Assembly (NCBI GenBank): GCA_025774245.1
Contig: JALGWI010000021.1
Coordinates: forward strand, 1-64,000
Source of the DNA: a bacterium
GTDB lineage: Bacteria; Joyebacterota; Joyebacteria; Joyebacterales; Joyebacteraceae
Direction: 5' to 3'
DNA: 64,000 nt
Shown: positions 1 through 8,128 of the stretch, one piece after another
Layout of the letters: every line of letters begins with the position of its first letter
Numbering within the stretch: the stretch's first letter is position 1
Notes under the pieces: generated by a model
Told to the model about the DNA's origin: nothing
The model's input: the letters and a program-made list of their open reading frames with translations, nothing else
Databases searched by the model: none
Program-made: the position numbers and the translations under genes

Positions 1-450
1 CCACGGGAAGAGCCCGTAGGGGCCGGCACGCATCGCCGCCCCGTTCCCCGCGTTCCCCTCCTCGCTGCCCGCCTCGTTCCAGGCCGCGCCCTCGTAGACC
101 ATCCGCCCGACCGCGCGGGTGACCGAGACTCCCCAGCCCGGCGTCCGGTGCTGGCGCATCTCCCGCGCCAGGAGTCCCGCGAGGTCCTCGGGATCGCTCC
201 CCCGCTTCGCCGCGAGCGAAAACATCGCGAGCACCGTGAACTGCGTGTCGTCGCTCGTTCGTCCGGGTACGGCGTTGGGATCGTACGGCGGCGCCGCGAA
301 GCCCTTCCAGAAGTCCGAGGCCTCGACGCCCTCGATCGGCGGAAGCCCCTCGAACGGGACGCCCATCGCGTCGCCGATCGCGGTCCCGAGAAGGAACCCC
401 CGGCAGCGATCCCTGAAGCGGTCCGTGATCTCCGGCCCGTTCGACGTCAC
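1..450 (-). CDS. ADP-ribosylglycohydrolase (DraG/ARH family), partial at window edge
   Basis: The frame opens with GTG at 450 and runs off the left edge, so only the N-terminal 150 residues are present. Visible motifs are typical of ADP-ribosylglycohydrolases: GDAMGVPFEG near residue 20 and SDDTQFTVLA near residue 68 (the Asp pair that binds the Mg ions), then GNGAAMRAGPYGLF near the truncated end. Members hydrolyse ADP-ribosyl bonds on proteins or nucleic acids; the substrate here cannot be told. The GTG start overlaps the TGA of the CCA-adding enzyme by 4 bp (GTGA, 447-450), so translation is probably coupled. Family call is firm; the rest of the gene lies outside the window. Confidence 0.88.
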   Translation of the reverse strand, partial: MTSNGPEITDRFRDRCRGFLLGTAIGDAMGVPFEGLPPIEGVEASDFWKGFAAPPYDPNAVPGRTSDDTQFTVLAMFSLAAKRGSDPEDLAGLLAREMRQHRTPGWGVSVTRAVGRMVYEGAAWNEAGSEEGNAGNGAAMRAGPYGLFPW

Positions 451-1850
451 TCCTCCCCCTCCGTCTTCGCGATGATCTCGCGCGCGTACTCGAGCCCCTC
501 CTCGAGCGTCGCGAACTCGCCCTCGATCTGGGCGTCGTAGCACGCTCGGAGAATGGCGCCGAAGTGCGGCCCGGGCGCAAGCCCGATCTCGATCAGGTCA
601 CGTCCCTGGACGATCGGCCGCGGGACCGAGTCCGCCACCGCGAGCTCACGCGCCCGCTCGATGAGCCACTTCCCGGCCGGGAAGTCGTCGTACGGCCTCG
701 GCGGGCAGCCCACCTGATCCGCCCGGGCGACCCGGACGAGCCGGTCGATGCGCCCGACGCGCTGGGCGAGGCGCCTGATCGCGGCGCTGCCCGCGCGCCC
801 CTCGTAGAGGTCCCTCGGCTTCATGTGGTGCTCGACGAGCGGCACGACCTGATCGATGACGTCGCCCTGCCTCGTCATCCTCGACAGGAACGTGCATGTC
901 CGCTCGCCGCCGACCGGCTCGTGCCCGAACGACCGGATCCGCCCGTCGATCTCCTCCGACGTCTCGGGCTTCCCGAGATCGTGGCAGAGCACGGCGAGCC
1001 CGACGACGAGGTCCTCCCACTCGTCGCCGGTTCGCTCGTCGGCGAACGCGTCCATCGCGTGAAGCGTGTGCGTCCACGCGTCGCCCTCCGGGTGCCACTC
1101 GGGATCCTGCTCGCACCCCACGAGCGCCTCGAGCTCAGGGAAGTAGCGGATCCATCCCGACTCCCTCAGGAACGAGAGGCCGCGCGACGGCACGACGCCC
1201 TGGAGGATCAGCTTCCGCCACTCCTCGAAGATCCGTTCGGGCGCGAGCCCCTCGGGCTCGATCGTCCGGCAGAGCTCGATCGTCTCGGGCGCGGCGACGA
1301 GGTCGAACCGCGCGGCGAACTGCATCCCGCGGAGCACGCGGAGAGGATCCTCCGCGAACTTCTCGGTCGTGTGCCTGAGCACCCTCCCCTCGATATCGGC
1401 GAGCCCGCCGTAGTAATCGACGACCTCGCCCGAGAAGGGATCGAGCGCCAGGGCGTTCATCGTGAAGTCGCGACGCGCGGCCGCCTCCTCGAGCGTCATG
1501 TCGGGATCCGAGAGGATCTCGAATCCGCGGTGCCCGAGTCCGGCCTTCGACTCGCGTCGCGGGATCGAGACGTCGATCGGGAGGTGCTGGACCTTGATCA
1601 CCCCGAACGACTGCCCGACGAGATCGACGTTGAACCGCGCGGACAGCAGATCGACGAGCCGGTCGGGAGAGACCCCGTAGACCTCGATATCGATGTTCTT
1701 CGTTGGAATCCCCAGGGCCGTGTCGCGGACGCACCCGCCGACGAGGTGCGCGTGCCCCCCCGCCTGGCGGACGTCGTCGCAGATCGCGAGGTACGCCTCC
1801 CTCGTCGCACCGTCGTCGACCCGGATCTCCATGTGTCGTCTCTCGGTCAT
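447..1850 (-). CDS. cca: tRNA nucleotidyltransferase (CCA-adding / poly(A) polymerase family) with HD domain
   Basis: 467 residues. The nucleotidyltransferase core begins with LVGGCVRD (residues 36-43) and the carboxylate pair D54-x-E56 in IDIEVYG. RRDFTMNALA (127-136) and EDPLRVLRGMQFAARF (167-182) are the usual nucleotide-recognition and RNA-binding blocks of class II enzymes. A C-terminal HD phosphohydrolase domain carries H290-D291 (CHDLGKPE). The family adds or repairs the 3' CCA of tRNA in the cytoplasm. The start at 1850 has AAGGAG nine bases upstream; a second ATG at 1832 also has a purine-rich leader. The gene is followed, with a 4-bp overlap, by an ADP-ribosylglycohydrolase. CCA-adding versus A-adding activity cannot be decided from sequence. 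Confidence 0.9.
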   Translation of the reverse strand: MTERRHMEIRVDDGATREAYLAICDDVRQAGGHAHLVGGCVRDTALGIPTKNIDIEVYGVSPDRLVDLLSARFNVDLVGQSFGVIKVQHLPIDVSIPRRESKAGLGHRGFEILSDPDMTLEEAAARRDFTMNALALDPFSGEVVDYYGGLADIEGRVLRHTTEKFAEDPLRVLRGMQFAARFDLVAAPETIELCRTIEPEGLAPERIFEEWRKLILQGVVPSRGLSFLRESGWIRYFPELEALVGCEQDPEWHPEGDAWTHTLHAMDAFADERTGDEWEDLVVGLAVLCHDLGKPETSEEIDGRIRSFGHEPVGGERTCTFLSRMTRQGDVIDQVVPLVEHHMKPRDLYEGRAGSAAIRRLAQRVGRIDRLVRVARADQVGCPPRPYDDFPAGKWLIERARELAVADSVPRPIVQGRDLIEIGLAPGPHFGAILRACYDAQIEGEFATLEEGLEYAREIIAKTEGEE

Positions 1851-1948
1851 GCTGCGCTACTCCTTGCGCGATGGGCACGCGGTGGTTCGGCGAGAGCCCG
1901 GCGGCAGGCCGGCGCCATCCCGGCGGCGGCATCCCCCGCGCGCGGCTC

Positions 1949-3157
1949 CTAGGACGCCTCCCCCGATGGTTCGGGGAACTCGGTCCCCTTCCCATCCTCC
2001 AGCGCGTGGATCCAGCCCCACACGTCCTGCGCCGCCACGCGGTCGAGCGTCTTCATGATCTCGTAGGTCGCCTCGACCTTGCCCAGGACGTAGTAGAGCT
2101 GCGCCAGGTGGATGCGCCCGTGTGTGAAGTCGGGCGCGATCTTGAGCGCCTCCTGGATGGTCGTGACCGCGACGTCGTGCTTGCCCAGATAGGAATACGC
2201 AAGCGCCATGGAGTCGTACGACTCGACCATCTGCGGGTTGTGATCGATCGCGCGCTGGAACTCCTCGACCGCACCGCTGAAGTCGTTCAGCGCGATGAGG
2301 GTCGAGCCGAGCACGTGGAGCGCCCTGGGCATGTCGTGTCTGCGCTCGAGAGCGTCGGCCAGCGTGTCTCTCGCCTGATCGTACCGGCCGACGTCGTAGA
2401 GGCTCTCTCCGAGGAGTGCCCTCGCCTCGGCCCACGCAGGCTCAAGGGTGACGACCTCCTGCCGCGCGTTGAGCGCCTCCTCGAAATTCCCAACGGCGCT
2501 CTCGGCCACAGCGAGGAACCACCACGGTTCCCATCGGTTCGGCTCAATGCGCGACTCCTCCCGAAGGAGCTCGGCGGCTTTCGCGTACCGCCCCAGATCG
2601 AGGAGCGACTTCCCGAGGTAGAGCCGCATGCCGGGCTCCTCGGAGAGGTTCCCCGACGCAAGCTCGAACGACTCCGCTGCCTCGTCGTTACGCCCAAGTT
2701 CCATGAGGATCCTGCCCAGGTGAGCGCGCGGGTCCGGATTCCAGGGAGCGAGCCCGGCGGCTCTCTTGAGCGAGCGCACGGCCTCCTCCCGGCGCTCGAG
2801 TTCCCCGAACGTGACGCCGAGCGAGAGGTGCGCCTGCTCGAGCTTCGGATCGCGTCGCGCGGCCTCCAGGAACGCGGCCACCGCCTCCTCGTACTTCTCC
2901 TGCCGGAAGAGCGTCTCTCCGAGGTTCAAGTGCACATATGCCTGCGACGGATCAACCTCGGCCGCCTTCCGGAAGACGTCGGCGGCATCCTCGAGGCGCC
3001 CTTCCTCATCGAGAAGCCTCAGGCCCTTCTCGTTCAGCTGGACCACGAGGGGCTTCTCCCGCGGCCGCGGCGCCGACGTCGGACTCCGCATGAAGTTGTA
3101 CACCAGGGCGATGATGGCGATGCTGACCAAGGCGCCGGTCCACGACTCACTCCACAT
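1949..3157 (-). CDS. membrane-anchored TPR protein
   Basis: 402 residues. One N-terminal hydrophobic helix (about residues 8-23) is followed by a short Pro/Arg stretch and then by back-to-back 34-residue tetratricopeptide repeats to the end, with repeated A-x-x-L-G and A-x-x-x-[FY]-x-x-A signatures. Such proteins are scaffolds; here the repeats should sit on one face of the inner membrane. No enzymatic motif is visible. It is co-oriented with, and about 100 bases upstream of, the CCA-adding enzyme. A candidate promoter lies at 3258-3287. It is one of three TPR-only proteins in this window, and its specific partner is unknown. Confidence 0.85.
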   Translation of the reverse strand: MWSESWTGALVSIAIIALVYNFMRSPTSAPRPREKPLVVQLNEKGLRLLDEEGRLEDAADVFRKAAEVDPSQAYVHLNLGETLFRQEKYEEAVAAFLEAARRDPKLEQAHLSLGVTFGELERREEAVRSLKRAAGLAPWNPDPRAHLGRILMELGRNDEAAESFELASGNLSEEPGMRLYLGKSLLDLGRYAKAAELLREESRIEPNRWEPWWFLAVAESAVGNFEEALNARQEVVTLEPAWAEARALLGESLYDVGRYDQARDTLADALERRHDMPRALHVLGSTLIALNDFSGAVEEFQRAIDHNPQMVESYDSMALAYSYLGKHDVAVTTIQEALKIAPDFTHGRIHLAQLYYVLGKVEATYEIMKTLDRVAAQDVWGWIHALEDGKGTEFPEPSGEAS

Positions 3158-3257
3158 GACAAATCCCCTGACGGGCCAGGAATGCGTTCCCGACCGCCCT
3201 CACGGGTAGATCCAGGTTGACCTGGGGAAAATGGTCCTCGTCTGACGGGGCTGGGAC

Positions 3258-3287
3258 AGGATAGGACATCCGCCGTGCGGGCGTCAA
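3258..3287 (-). promoter_or_regulatory. candidate sigma70-type promoter for the TPR gene
   Basis: On the minus strand a TTGACG -35 (3282-3287) is followed after 18 bases by TATCCT (3258-3263), about 100 bases upstream of the ATG at 3157. The spacer is one base longer than the 17 found at most other sites here, so this call is weaker. Confidence 0.4.
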
Positions 3288-3333
3288 AGGGAAAACAGCG
3301 TTCGGGAGTGCCGCAGCCGCGGTCCCCATGGGA

Positions 3334-3359
3334 TGAGCCGGCCACTGAGGGCCGGCTCA
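3334..3359 (-). terminator. hairpin after the lipoprotein gene
   Basis: Inverted repeat TGAGCCGGCC (3334-3343) / GGCCGGCTCA (3350-3359) with a 6-base loop, 30 bases past the stop codon of the minus-strand lipoprotein gene. No clear T-run follows, so termination is inferred from the strong stem and its position. Confidence 0.45.
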
Positions 3360-3388
3360 GGAATGACCTTGCGCGAACGCCCTCCGCT

Positions 3389-5302
3389 CTACCCCCCCGT
3401 CTCCCCGAAGAGCGTCAGCAGCTTCTCGAAGGCGGCCGTGACCTGCGGGGTCTGCAGGTAGTAGAGCGGGAAGCCAAAGTAGCAGGTGTTGCCCCTGCCG
3501 GTGCCGGTGACGCCGATCACCGCGCACGGCTGGCCCTCGAAGCTCATGTTCAGATACGAGTCAATCACGTAGGGCTCGATGGGCTCGCCCTGGTACGCCT
3601 CGACCTTCTCCACCTGCGAGAGCCCGCCCCTGTTGTAGCCCGACTGCGTGAACGTGTAGACCGGCCACTTGCCCGGCTCGGGATACCCTCCGGCGCCCAC
3701 GCTGTCAATGTACATCGGCTCGAGTTGGACCACCCGCGATTCCGGGATCGACGTCGCGCTCGGGACGGCGCCGTAGAAGCAGTAGCCGTAGGTCCACGGC
3801 GCGTTCTTGTTCGCTGAGGTGCCGCTCGTCTGCCCGTACCCAACGCCCATGTGATCCCTCAGGAAGACAGCGGCCTCTGTCGTGTCGGCCGCCGTAACCG
3901 TGATCGGGTAGTAGTCGTCCGTGATCTGCCTGAGTCCTTCGAACCCGCACAGGATCAGATTCCCTCCGACCCGCATGTAGCCGGCCAGGACATTGTAGCC
4001 ATCGAAGTACGGATTGAACATGTGATCGAGGGCCGTCTCTTCATGGTCGAAGTACCAGATGATCGTCGACGCCCCCGCGAGGGTCTCGACATCGGGCGGC
4101 TGGCACACACCCTCCACACTGTTCTCGAGCGCGTCCCACTGGAGCGTCGGACGAGAGCAGACCATCGTCAGCGTATCGTAGAAGGCGTCCCGGGCGGCGT
4201 CGGTCCCCCAGATCTCTTGGTACTCGCGCCAGGTGTAGTCGTCGACGATGAGGACGTACTCGTCGAGCGATGTTTCGACCACTTCGAAGCAGATCCTGCC
4301 GCGGGTAATGACGTTCGCGTTTTCGAGCGCGCTCACGTAGAGCGAGTGCTCGCCCGGCGTCGGCTCCGTCTCGAAGTGCGTGTCCGAGATCGACCAGGCG
4401 GGCCAGACCGTCGTGTCGTCGAACGCGTGCCGGTACCCGAGGACGATGCCGCCGTACTCCTCCGCGCTGGCCGACCAGTCGAAGGTCAGCAGTCCCTCGT
4501 CCAGAATCGGCACCGGGATGTTGTACTCGGGGCTCCAGACCGGTCCCCGGAACGTGTGGGTCCCGACGAAGCTCGTCCTGACGATCAGTCGCGCGCCGGC
4601 GAGCTCCGGATTGGAGATGAAGTCGCGCACGGCGGGCGTCGGGTCGGCCTCGCCGGCGTCGTCGATCGACCACACCTCGAACCTGTGCTGTCCGGCGATC
4701 GGGCCGAACCAGATCGAGACCACCTCAGGATCGAAGTCGCCCTCCCACACTTCAATCCAATCGTCGAGTTGCCAGCGATAGAGCCGGGCGCCGTACCCGA
4801 TGACCACACCGTCATAGTCCCAGCCGCGCCACTCGAAGAAGACCATCGGTCCCGTGACGGGCTCGGGGCCTGCGATGATCTCGGTCTCCGGGAGGATGTT
4901 CCGGTGCGAGAAGGTCACGGTCACGGGCGTGGGATCCGTGAGCCCGTCGTCGTCGACGGCCGCTACTGAGAAGGTGTGCTTCGCGAGAACGCGCGCGGAG
5001 CCGGTCGGATCGTACGGTGGAAACGCGAGAATCGTGTCCGAGGTGGCGACGCGTCGCCACCCGAGCGTGTCGAGCCGCGTCCGGAAGGCCACCACCTCCC
5101 CATCCGTGTCGGTGCCGGACCAGGCGATGTGCAGCACGACGCCTGTTGAATCGGCACGGGACGACCGGACCGCAAGCGTCGTCTCCGGCGGGTGGGCTCC
5201 TCCGACGGAAAGGGGACCAGACCTGGAGCAGCCGGCGGTGACGAAGAGGCCGGCGAGCCCCAGCGCGAGAAAGAGAGCGGCGAGTCGGCGGGATAAGATC
5301 AT
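3389..5302 (-). CDS. large exported lipoprotein with fibronectin/Ig-like N-terminal repeats
   Basis: 637 residues from the ATG at 5302, preferred over 5329 because GGGGGAGG stands seven bases upstream. A signal peptide ends in the lipobox TAGC, with lipidated Cys at residue 25. About three Ig/fibronectin-like segments follow, each with a pattern like P-E-T-x-x...D-x-D-G-x-V...Y-x-x-R-L-D. The C-terminal half (LIVDDYTWREYQ..., later TSGTSANKNAPWTYGYCFYG) resembles a glutamine-amidotransferase-like or flavodoxin-like fold found in secreted proteins of this type, but I see no catalytic triad. A cell-surface role is likely and the function unknown. The gene stands alone with its own promoter (5387-5415) and a hairpin downstream. 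Confidence 0.8.
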   Translation of the reverse strand: MILSRRLAALFLALGLAGLFVTAGCSRSGPLSVGGAHPPETTLAVRSSRADSTGVVLHIAWSGTDTDGEVVAFRTRLDTLGWRRVATSDTILAFPPYDPTGSARVLAKHTFSVAAVDDDGLTDPTPVTVTFSHRNILPETEIIAGPEPVTGPMVFFEWRGWDYDGVVIGYGARLYRWQLDDWIEVWEGDFDPEVVSIWFGPIAGQHRFEVWSIDDAGEADPTPAVRDFISNPELAGARLIVRTSFVGTHTFRGPVWSPEYNIPVPILDEGLLTFDWSASAEEYGGIVLGYRHAFDDTTVWPAWSISDTHFETEPTPGEHSLYVSALENANVITRGRICFEVVETSLDEYVLIVDDYTWREYQEIWGTDAARDAFYDTLTMVCSRPTLQWDALENSVEGVCQPPDVETLAGASTIIWYFDHEETALDHMFNPYFDGYNVLAGYMRVGGNLILCGFEGLRQITDDYYPITVTAADTTEAAVFLRDHMGVGYGQTSGTSANKNAPWTYGYCFYGAVPSATSIPESRVVQLEPMYIDSVGAGGYPEPGKWPVYTFTQSGYNRGGLSQVEKVEAYQGEPIEPYVIDSYLNMSFEGQPCAVIGVTGTGRGNTCYFGFPLYYLQTPQVTAAFEKLLTLFGETGG

Positions 5303-5386
5303 GATCAGCCTCCCCCTGTACGTCAACATGCCGGGTGGGGAGCCAGACGCGCCGCATCGGCGGCACGCGGGAAACCACTAGTATCG

Positions 5387-5415
5387 ATTCTACCACCGAC
5401 TTGCCTGCCCGGCAA
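5387..5415 (-). promoter_or_regulatory. promoter for the lipoprotein gene
   Basis: Minus strand: TTGCCG (5410-5415), a 17-base spacer, then TAGAAT (5387-5392). The -10 matches 5 of 6 consensus bases and the gene starts about 85 bases downstream. Confidence 0.6.
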
Positions 5416-5437
5416 CCGCTCTCACCGGTCAGAGACT

Positions 5438-5466
5438 TTGAAAACCGCCCATCCGCATGATATGAT
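5438..5466 (+). promoter_or_regulatory. promoter for the beta-helix protein gene
   Basis: TTGAAA (5438-5443), 17-base spacer, TATGAT (5461-5466). Both hexamers match 5 of 6 consensus bases. The start codon is 153 bases downstream, giving a long leader. Confidence 0.6.
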
Positions 5467-5619
5467 GAGGGAGTCGGCATCAGGAGACTGCCAGCGCCTT
5501 CCCCGGCGGGACGCTCCGCCGAGCGGATCGTCCACCGGAAACAAGATCAGGGAACCAACCTCCTTCGGTGCCTCGCGGACCCGGATCGCGGCCCCACCTG
5601 TTCTCCGTGGAGGACGACG

Positions 5620-7167
5620 ATGAAACCGATGCGAAACGCCCGAGCCACGACGCTGGTCCTCGCCGGCATCCTGGCAGGACTCCTTCTCCTCGTTGCCGCC
5701 TCGACAGCCCACGGACGCGCTCGCGCTTCCGCGTCAGACGAGGCCACGCTCCACCGCCCCGGCCTTGAGGACACAGTTCTGGCGTGGGACGACGGAACCG
5801 CGGAATCGGAGACGACGGGGCAGTCGGGCATGAAGCTCGCGGTCGGCTTCCAGGCGCCGGTCTGGGCCGTCTCGCTCGTGGGGATCCAGTACTACATCAT
5901 GGACGACAACGTCGAGAACCCCGCGAACCCGGGCGCGCCGACCACGAAGCCCATCATCGCGTACGTCTGGCAGCCCAATCAGGACATGCTCCCCGGACTC
6001 ATCGCGACCGAGGAGTTCGTCGGAGAGGGGTACGAGGAAGAGGCGTGGCTCACGGTCTACCTCGAGACACCCTTGGACATCTCGGACCCCGACGATTTCC
6101 CCGACCGGTACTTCTTCGTCGGGCTCGAGTGGCTACACCGAAGCAACCCGATCATCGGTCTCGACGCGGATCTGCCGATCCACTACGCGAGCTTCCGCTG
6201 GAACTGGTACGAGTGGGAGCAGTTCACCGGGCACAATGTGATGATCCGGGCGATCGTGAGGGACTACGGGGGCCCGGGCGAGCTCTTCTACATCGACGCC
6301 GGCGGCGGCGGGGACTTCTTCACTATCCAGGAGGGACTCACGGTTGCCGGCCGCGGCGACACGGTGCTCGTGGCACCGGGCACCTACACCGGCCCCATGA
6401 ACCGCAGCCTCGGCTTCGCCGGGAGGGACATCCTCCTCATATCCGAGGCCGGCCGGACATCGACGATCATCGACTGCGAAGGCGAGGACCGCGCGTTCTA
6501 CTTCGTCGACGGAGAGACCGGCGACGCGCTGGTGCAGGGTTTCACAGTCGTGAACGGTAGCGGCTCGGGAGGCGGCATCCGCCTCGTGAACTCGTGGCCG
6601 ACGATCGTCGACTGCGTCTTCGAAGGCTGCGACGGCGGTGGCTACGGCGGCGGGATGTACTGCACGAACCCCGTCTCCCCCTCCCCGACCATCACGGACT
6701 GCGTCTTCCTCGACAATCAGGCGGCCGTCGCGGGCGGCGGCGTTCGTCTCGACTACTCGGAGGCCGAGTTCGTGCGCTGCACCTTCGCCGGGAACGGCGC
6801 GCCATCGGGCGGCGGCATCGACTGCGGGACTCTCTCGTTCCCGACGTTCACGAACTGCATCGTCGCGTTCGGGACGCAGGGCGGCGCCGTGGACTGCCCC
6901 GGGAGCGGCAGCCCGACCTTCGCGCGAAGCTGCGTCTACGGAAACGCCGGCGGCGACGACCTCTGCGGGATCGTGGTAGACATCCTCTTCGAGGATCCGC
7001 TCTTCTGCGACCCGGGGGAAGGCGACGTGTCGCTCGCCGAGGCCTCCCCGTGCCTCTCCGAGAACAACCTGTGGGGCGAACTCATCGGAGCCCGGGACGT
7101 CGGCTGCATCGTTCCGGTCGTCGTGGAGACGAGGAGCTGGGGGGCGATCAAGGCCCTGTTCCGGTAG
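5620..7167 (+). CDS. secreted right-handed beta-helix protein with WGxIK C-terminal tail
   Basis: 515 residues, ATG preceded by GGAGGACG. A signal peptide occupies about residues 1-32 (Arg/Lys start, a long Leu/Ala core, cleavage after AHG or nearby). Residues 45-215 form a beta-rich domain of unknown type. From about residue 220 there are parallel beta-helix repeats of the PbH1/DUF1565 kind (FYIDAGGGGDFFTIQEGL, then GGGI/GGGM turns with S-x-P-T-I-x-D-C). The last 14 residues, VETRSWGAIKALFR, closely match the ends of two other exported proteins in this window. Beta-helix domains often bind or cleave polysaccharides, but no catalytic residues are identifiable. It should be exported; how it is retained or released is unknown. 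Confidence 0.82.
   Translation: MKPMRNARATTLVLAGILAGLLLLVAASTAHGRARASASDEATLHRPGLEDTVLAWDDGTAESETTGQSGMKLAVGFQAPVWAVSLVGIQYYIMDDNVENPANPGAPTTKPIIAYVWQPNQDMLPGLIATEEFVGEGYEEEAWLTVYLETPLDISDPDDFPDRYFFVGLEWLHRSNPIIGLDADLPIHYASFRWNWYEWEQFTGHNVMIRAIVRDYGGPGELFYIDAGGGGDFFTIQEGLTVAGRGDTVLVAPGTYTGPMNRSLGFAGRDILLISEAGRTSTIIDCEGEDRAFYFVDGETGDALVQGFTVVNGSGSGGGIRLVNSWPTIVDCVFEGCDGGGYGGGMYCTNPVSPSPTITDCVFLDNQAAVAGGGVRLDYSEAEFVRCTFAGNGAPSGGGIDCGTLSFPTFTNCIVAFGTQGGAVDCPGSGSPTFARSCVYGNAGGDDLCGIVVDILFEDPLFCDPGEGDVSLAEASPCLSENNLWGELIGARDVGCIVPVVVETRSWGAIKALFR
7123..7164 (+). other. WGxIK C-terminal tail motif, copy 1
   Basis: Codes for VETRSWGAIKALFR immediately before the stop codon. Compare the tails at 7996-8037 and 16166-16207. 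Confidence 0.65.
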
Positions 7168-7248
7168 TCCGCCCGGCTTCGTACCGCTCCGACCGCGCGC
7201 CCGGCCCCCACCCCACGCCGGCCCTGCCGACCGTCCCGGCATTGTCCC

Positions 7249-7277
7249 TTGCCAACTAGCTTGCCATGTGGTACTAC
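7249..7277 (+). promoter_or_regulatory. weak promoter candidate upstream of the small lipoprotein gene
   Basis: TTGCCA (7249-7254), 17-base spacer, TACTAC (7272-7277). The -35 matches 5 of 6 bases, the -10 only 3 of 6. The rest of the 7168-7446 gap shows no other feature I can name. Confidence 0.35.
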
Positions 7278-7446
7278 TTGGCTGCTCTGTGAGAAGTTCC
7301 GCTTCCGACCGACAGGTCGTGTCCGCTGACGCGAGCAGGGAGGTGCGATGGCAGCAGCCTGCTAGATCGTTCGACAACCCACCATCTGCGCAGCGGCTCG
7401 ACCGCGGCGCGGACCTACTCGACAGGAGAAGGCAATACGGATCTTT

Positions 7447-8040
7447 GTGATTGCTGCGATTCTGACCATCGCCGTGTCGGCGTGCGGTCAGGGCTTCCTG
7501 GAGACCTTCGAGGCGGGCGTCCCGCCGGCCGACTGGGCCGTCATCGACAACGCCGGCAGCGGCTGTGTCTGGGCGACGAACCTCGACTTCGATCTCAGGT
7601 TCGACAACTTCACCGGGGGCGACGGCCTCTGCGCGATGTGCGACTCGGACGCCTGCGGCTCCGGTGTCTACCTCGACACCGAGCTCGTCACGCACTCGTT
7701 CGTGGTGCCCGCAGGCTCGACCCTCGAGTACGACGCCAACTACAACGACCTCAGCTCCACCGCTGGCGACCTGGCCGACTCCGACATCAACGTCGGCGCC
7801 GGCTGGGTGAACCTCCTCAGCTGGAACGAGGACCACGGCGCCAACTACGCGCTTCCCGGAGAGCACGTCTCGATCGATCTCTCCGCGTACGCCGGGGAGC
7901 TGGTCCAGCTCCGGTTCCACTACTGGGACAACAGCGGCACGGGTTGGGACTGGTACTGGCAGGTCGACAACGTAGAGGTCACCGGCACGACGGCCGTTGA
8001 GACCACGACGTGGGGCTCGATCAAGTCGCTCTACCGCTAG
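7447..8040 (+). CDS. small exported (probably lipid-anchored) jellyroll protein with WGxIK tail
   Basis: 197 residues from GTG at 7447. A better-looking start is ATA at 7435, in frame, 6 bases after AGGAG, adding M-R-I-F to the front of the signal peptide. VSAC around residues 10-13 fits a lipobox, so a lipoprotein is likely. The mature part (FLETFEAGVPPADWAVIDNAG..., then YWQVDNVEV) resembles the MAM-like/choice-of-anchor jellyroll domains that open with F-E-x-G-x-P-x-x-W and close with W-x-I-D-[ND]-V. It ends in VETTTWGSIKSLYR, the tail shared with its upstream neighbour. A strong terminator follows at 8070-8097. Function is unknown, perhaps adhesion or carbohydrate binding. Confidence 0.78.
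   Translation: MIAAILTIAVSACGQGFLETFEAGVPPADWAVIDNAGSGCVWATNLDFDLRFDNFTGGDGLCAMCDSDACGSGVYLDTELVTHSFVVPAGSTLEYDANYNDLSSTAGDLADSDINVGAGWVNLLSWNEDHGANYALPGEHVSIDLSAYAGELVQLRFHYWDNSGTGWDWYWQVDNVEVTGTTAVETTTWGSIKSLYR
7996..8037 (+). other. WGxIK C-terminal tail motif, copy 2
   Basis: Codes for VETTTWGSIKSLYR immediately before the stop codon. Confidence 0.65.
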
Positions 8041-8069
8041 TCACCACGACCGAGAGAGCCATGAAGTGA

Positions 8070-8097
8070 GAAGGCCCGATCGCGCGATCGGGCCTTC
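8070..8097 (+). terminator. Rho-independent terminator, usable in both directions
   Basis: A 28-base near-perfect palindrome (GAAGGCCCGATCGC and its complement) followed by TTCTTT. It lies 30 bases after the stop of the plus-strand gene and 30 bases before the stop of the convergent minus-strand gene. Confidence 0.85.
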
Positions 8098-8128
8098 TTC
8101 TTTGGAGCTTCGAGCGAATCGGGACCCG

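Larger units (their letters stand above)
5303..5619. other. divergent intergenic region with two promoters
   Basis: About 317 bases between the lipoprotein gene (minus) and the beta-helix gene (plus). It holds one promoter candidate in each direction (5387-5415 minus, 5438-5466 plus), facing outward and about 20 bases apart. The roughly 150 bases between the plus promoter and the ATG at 5620 hold no feature I recognise. Confidence 0.6.
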
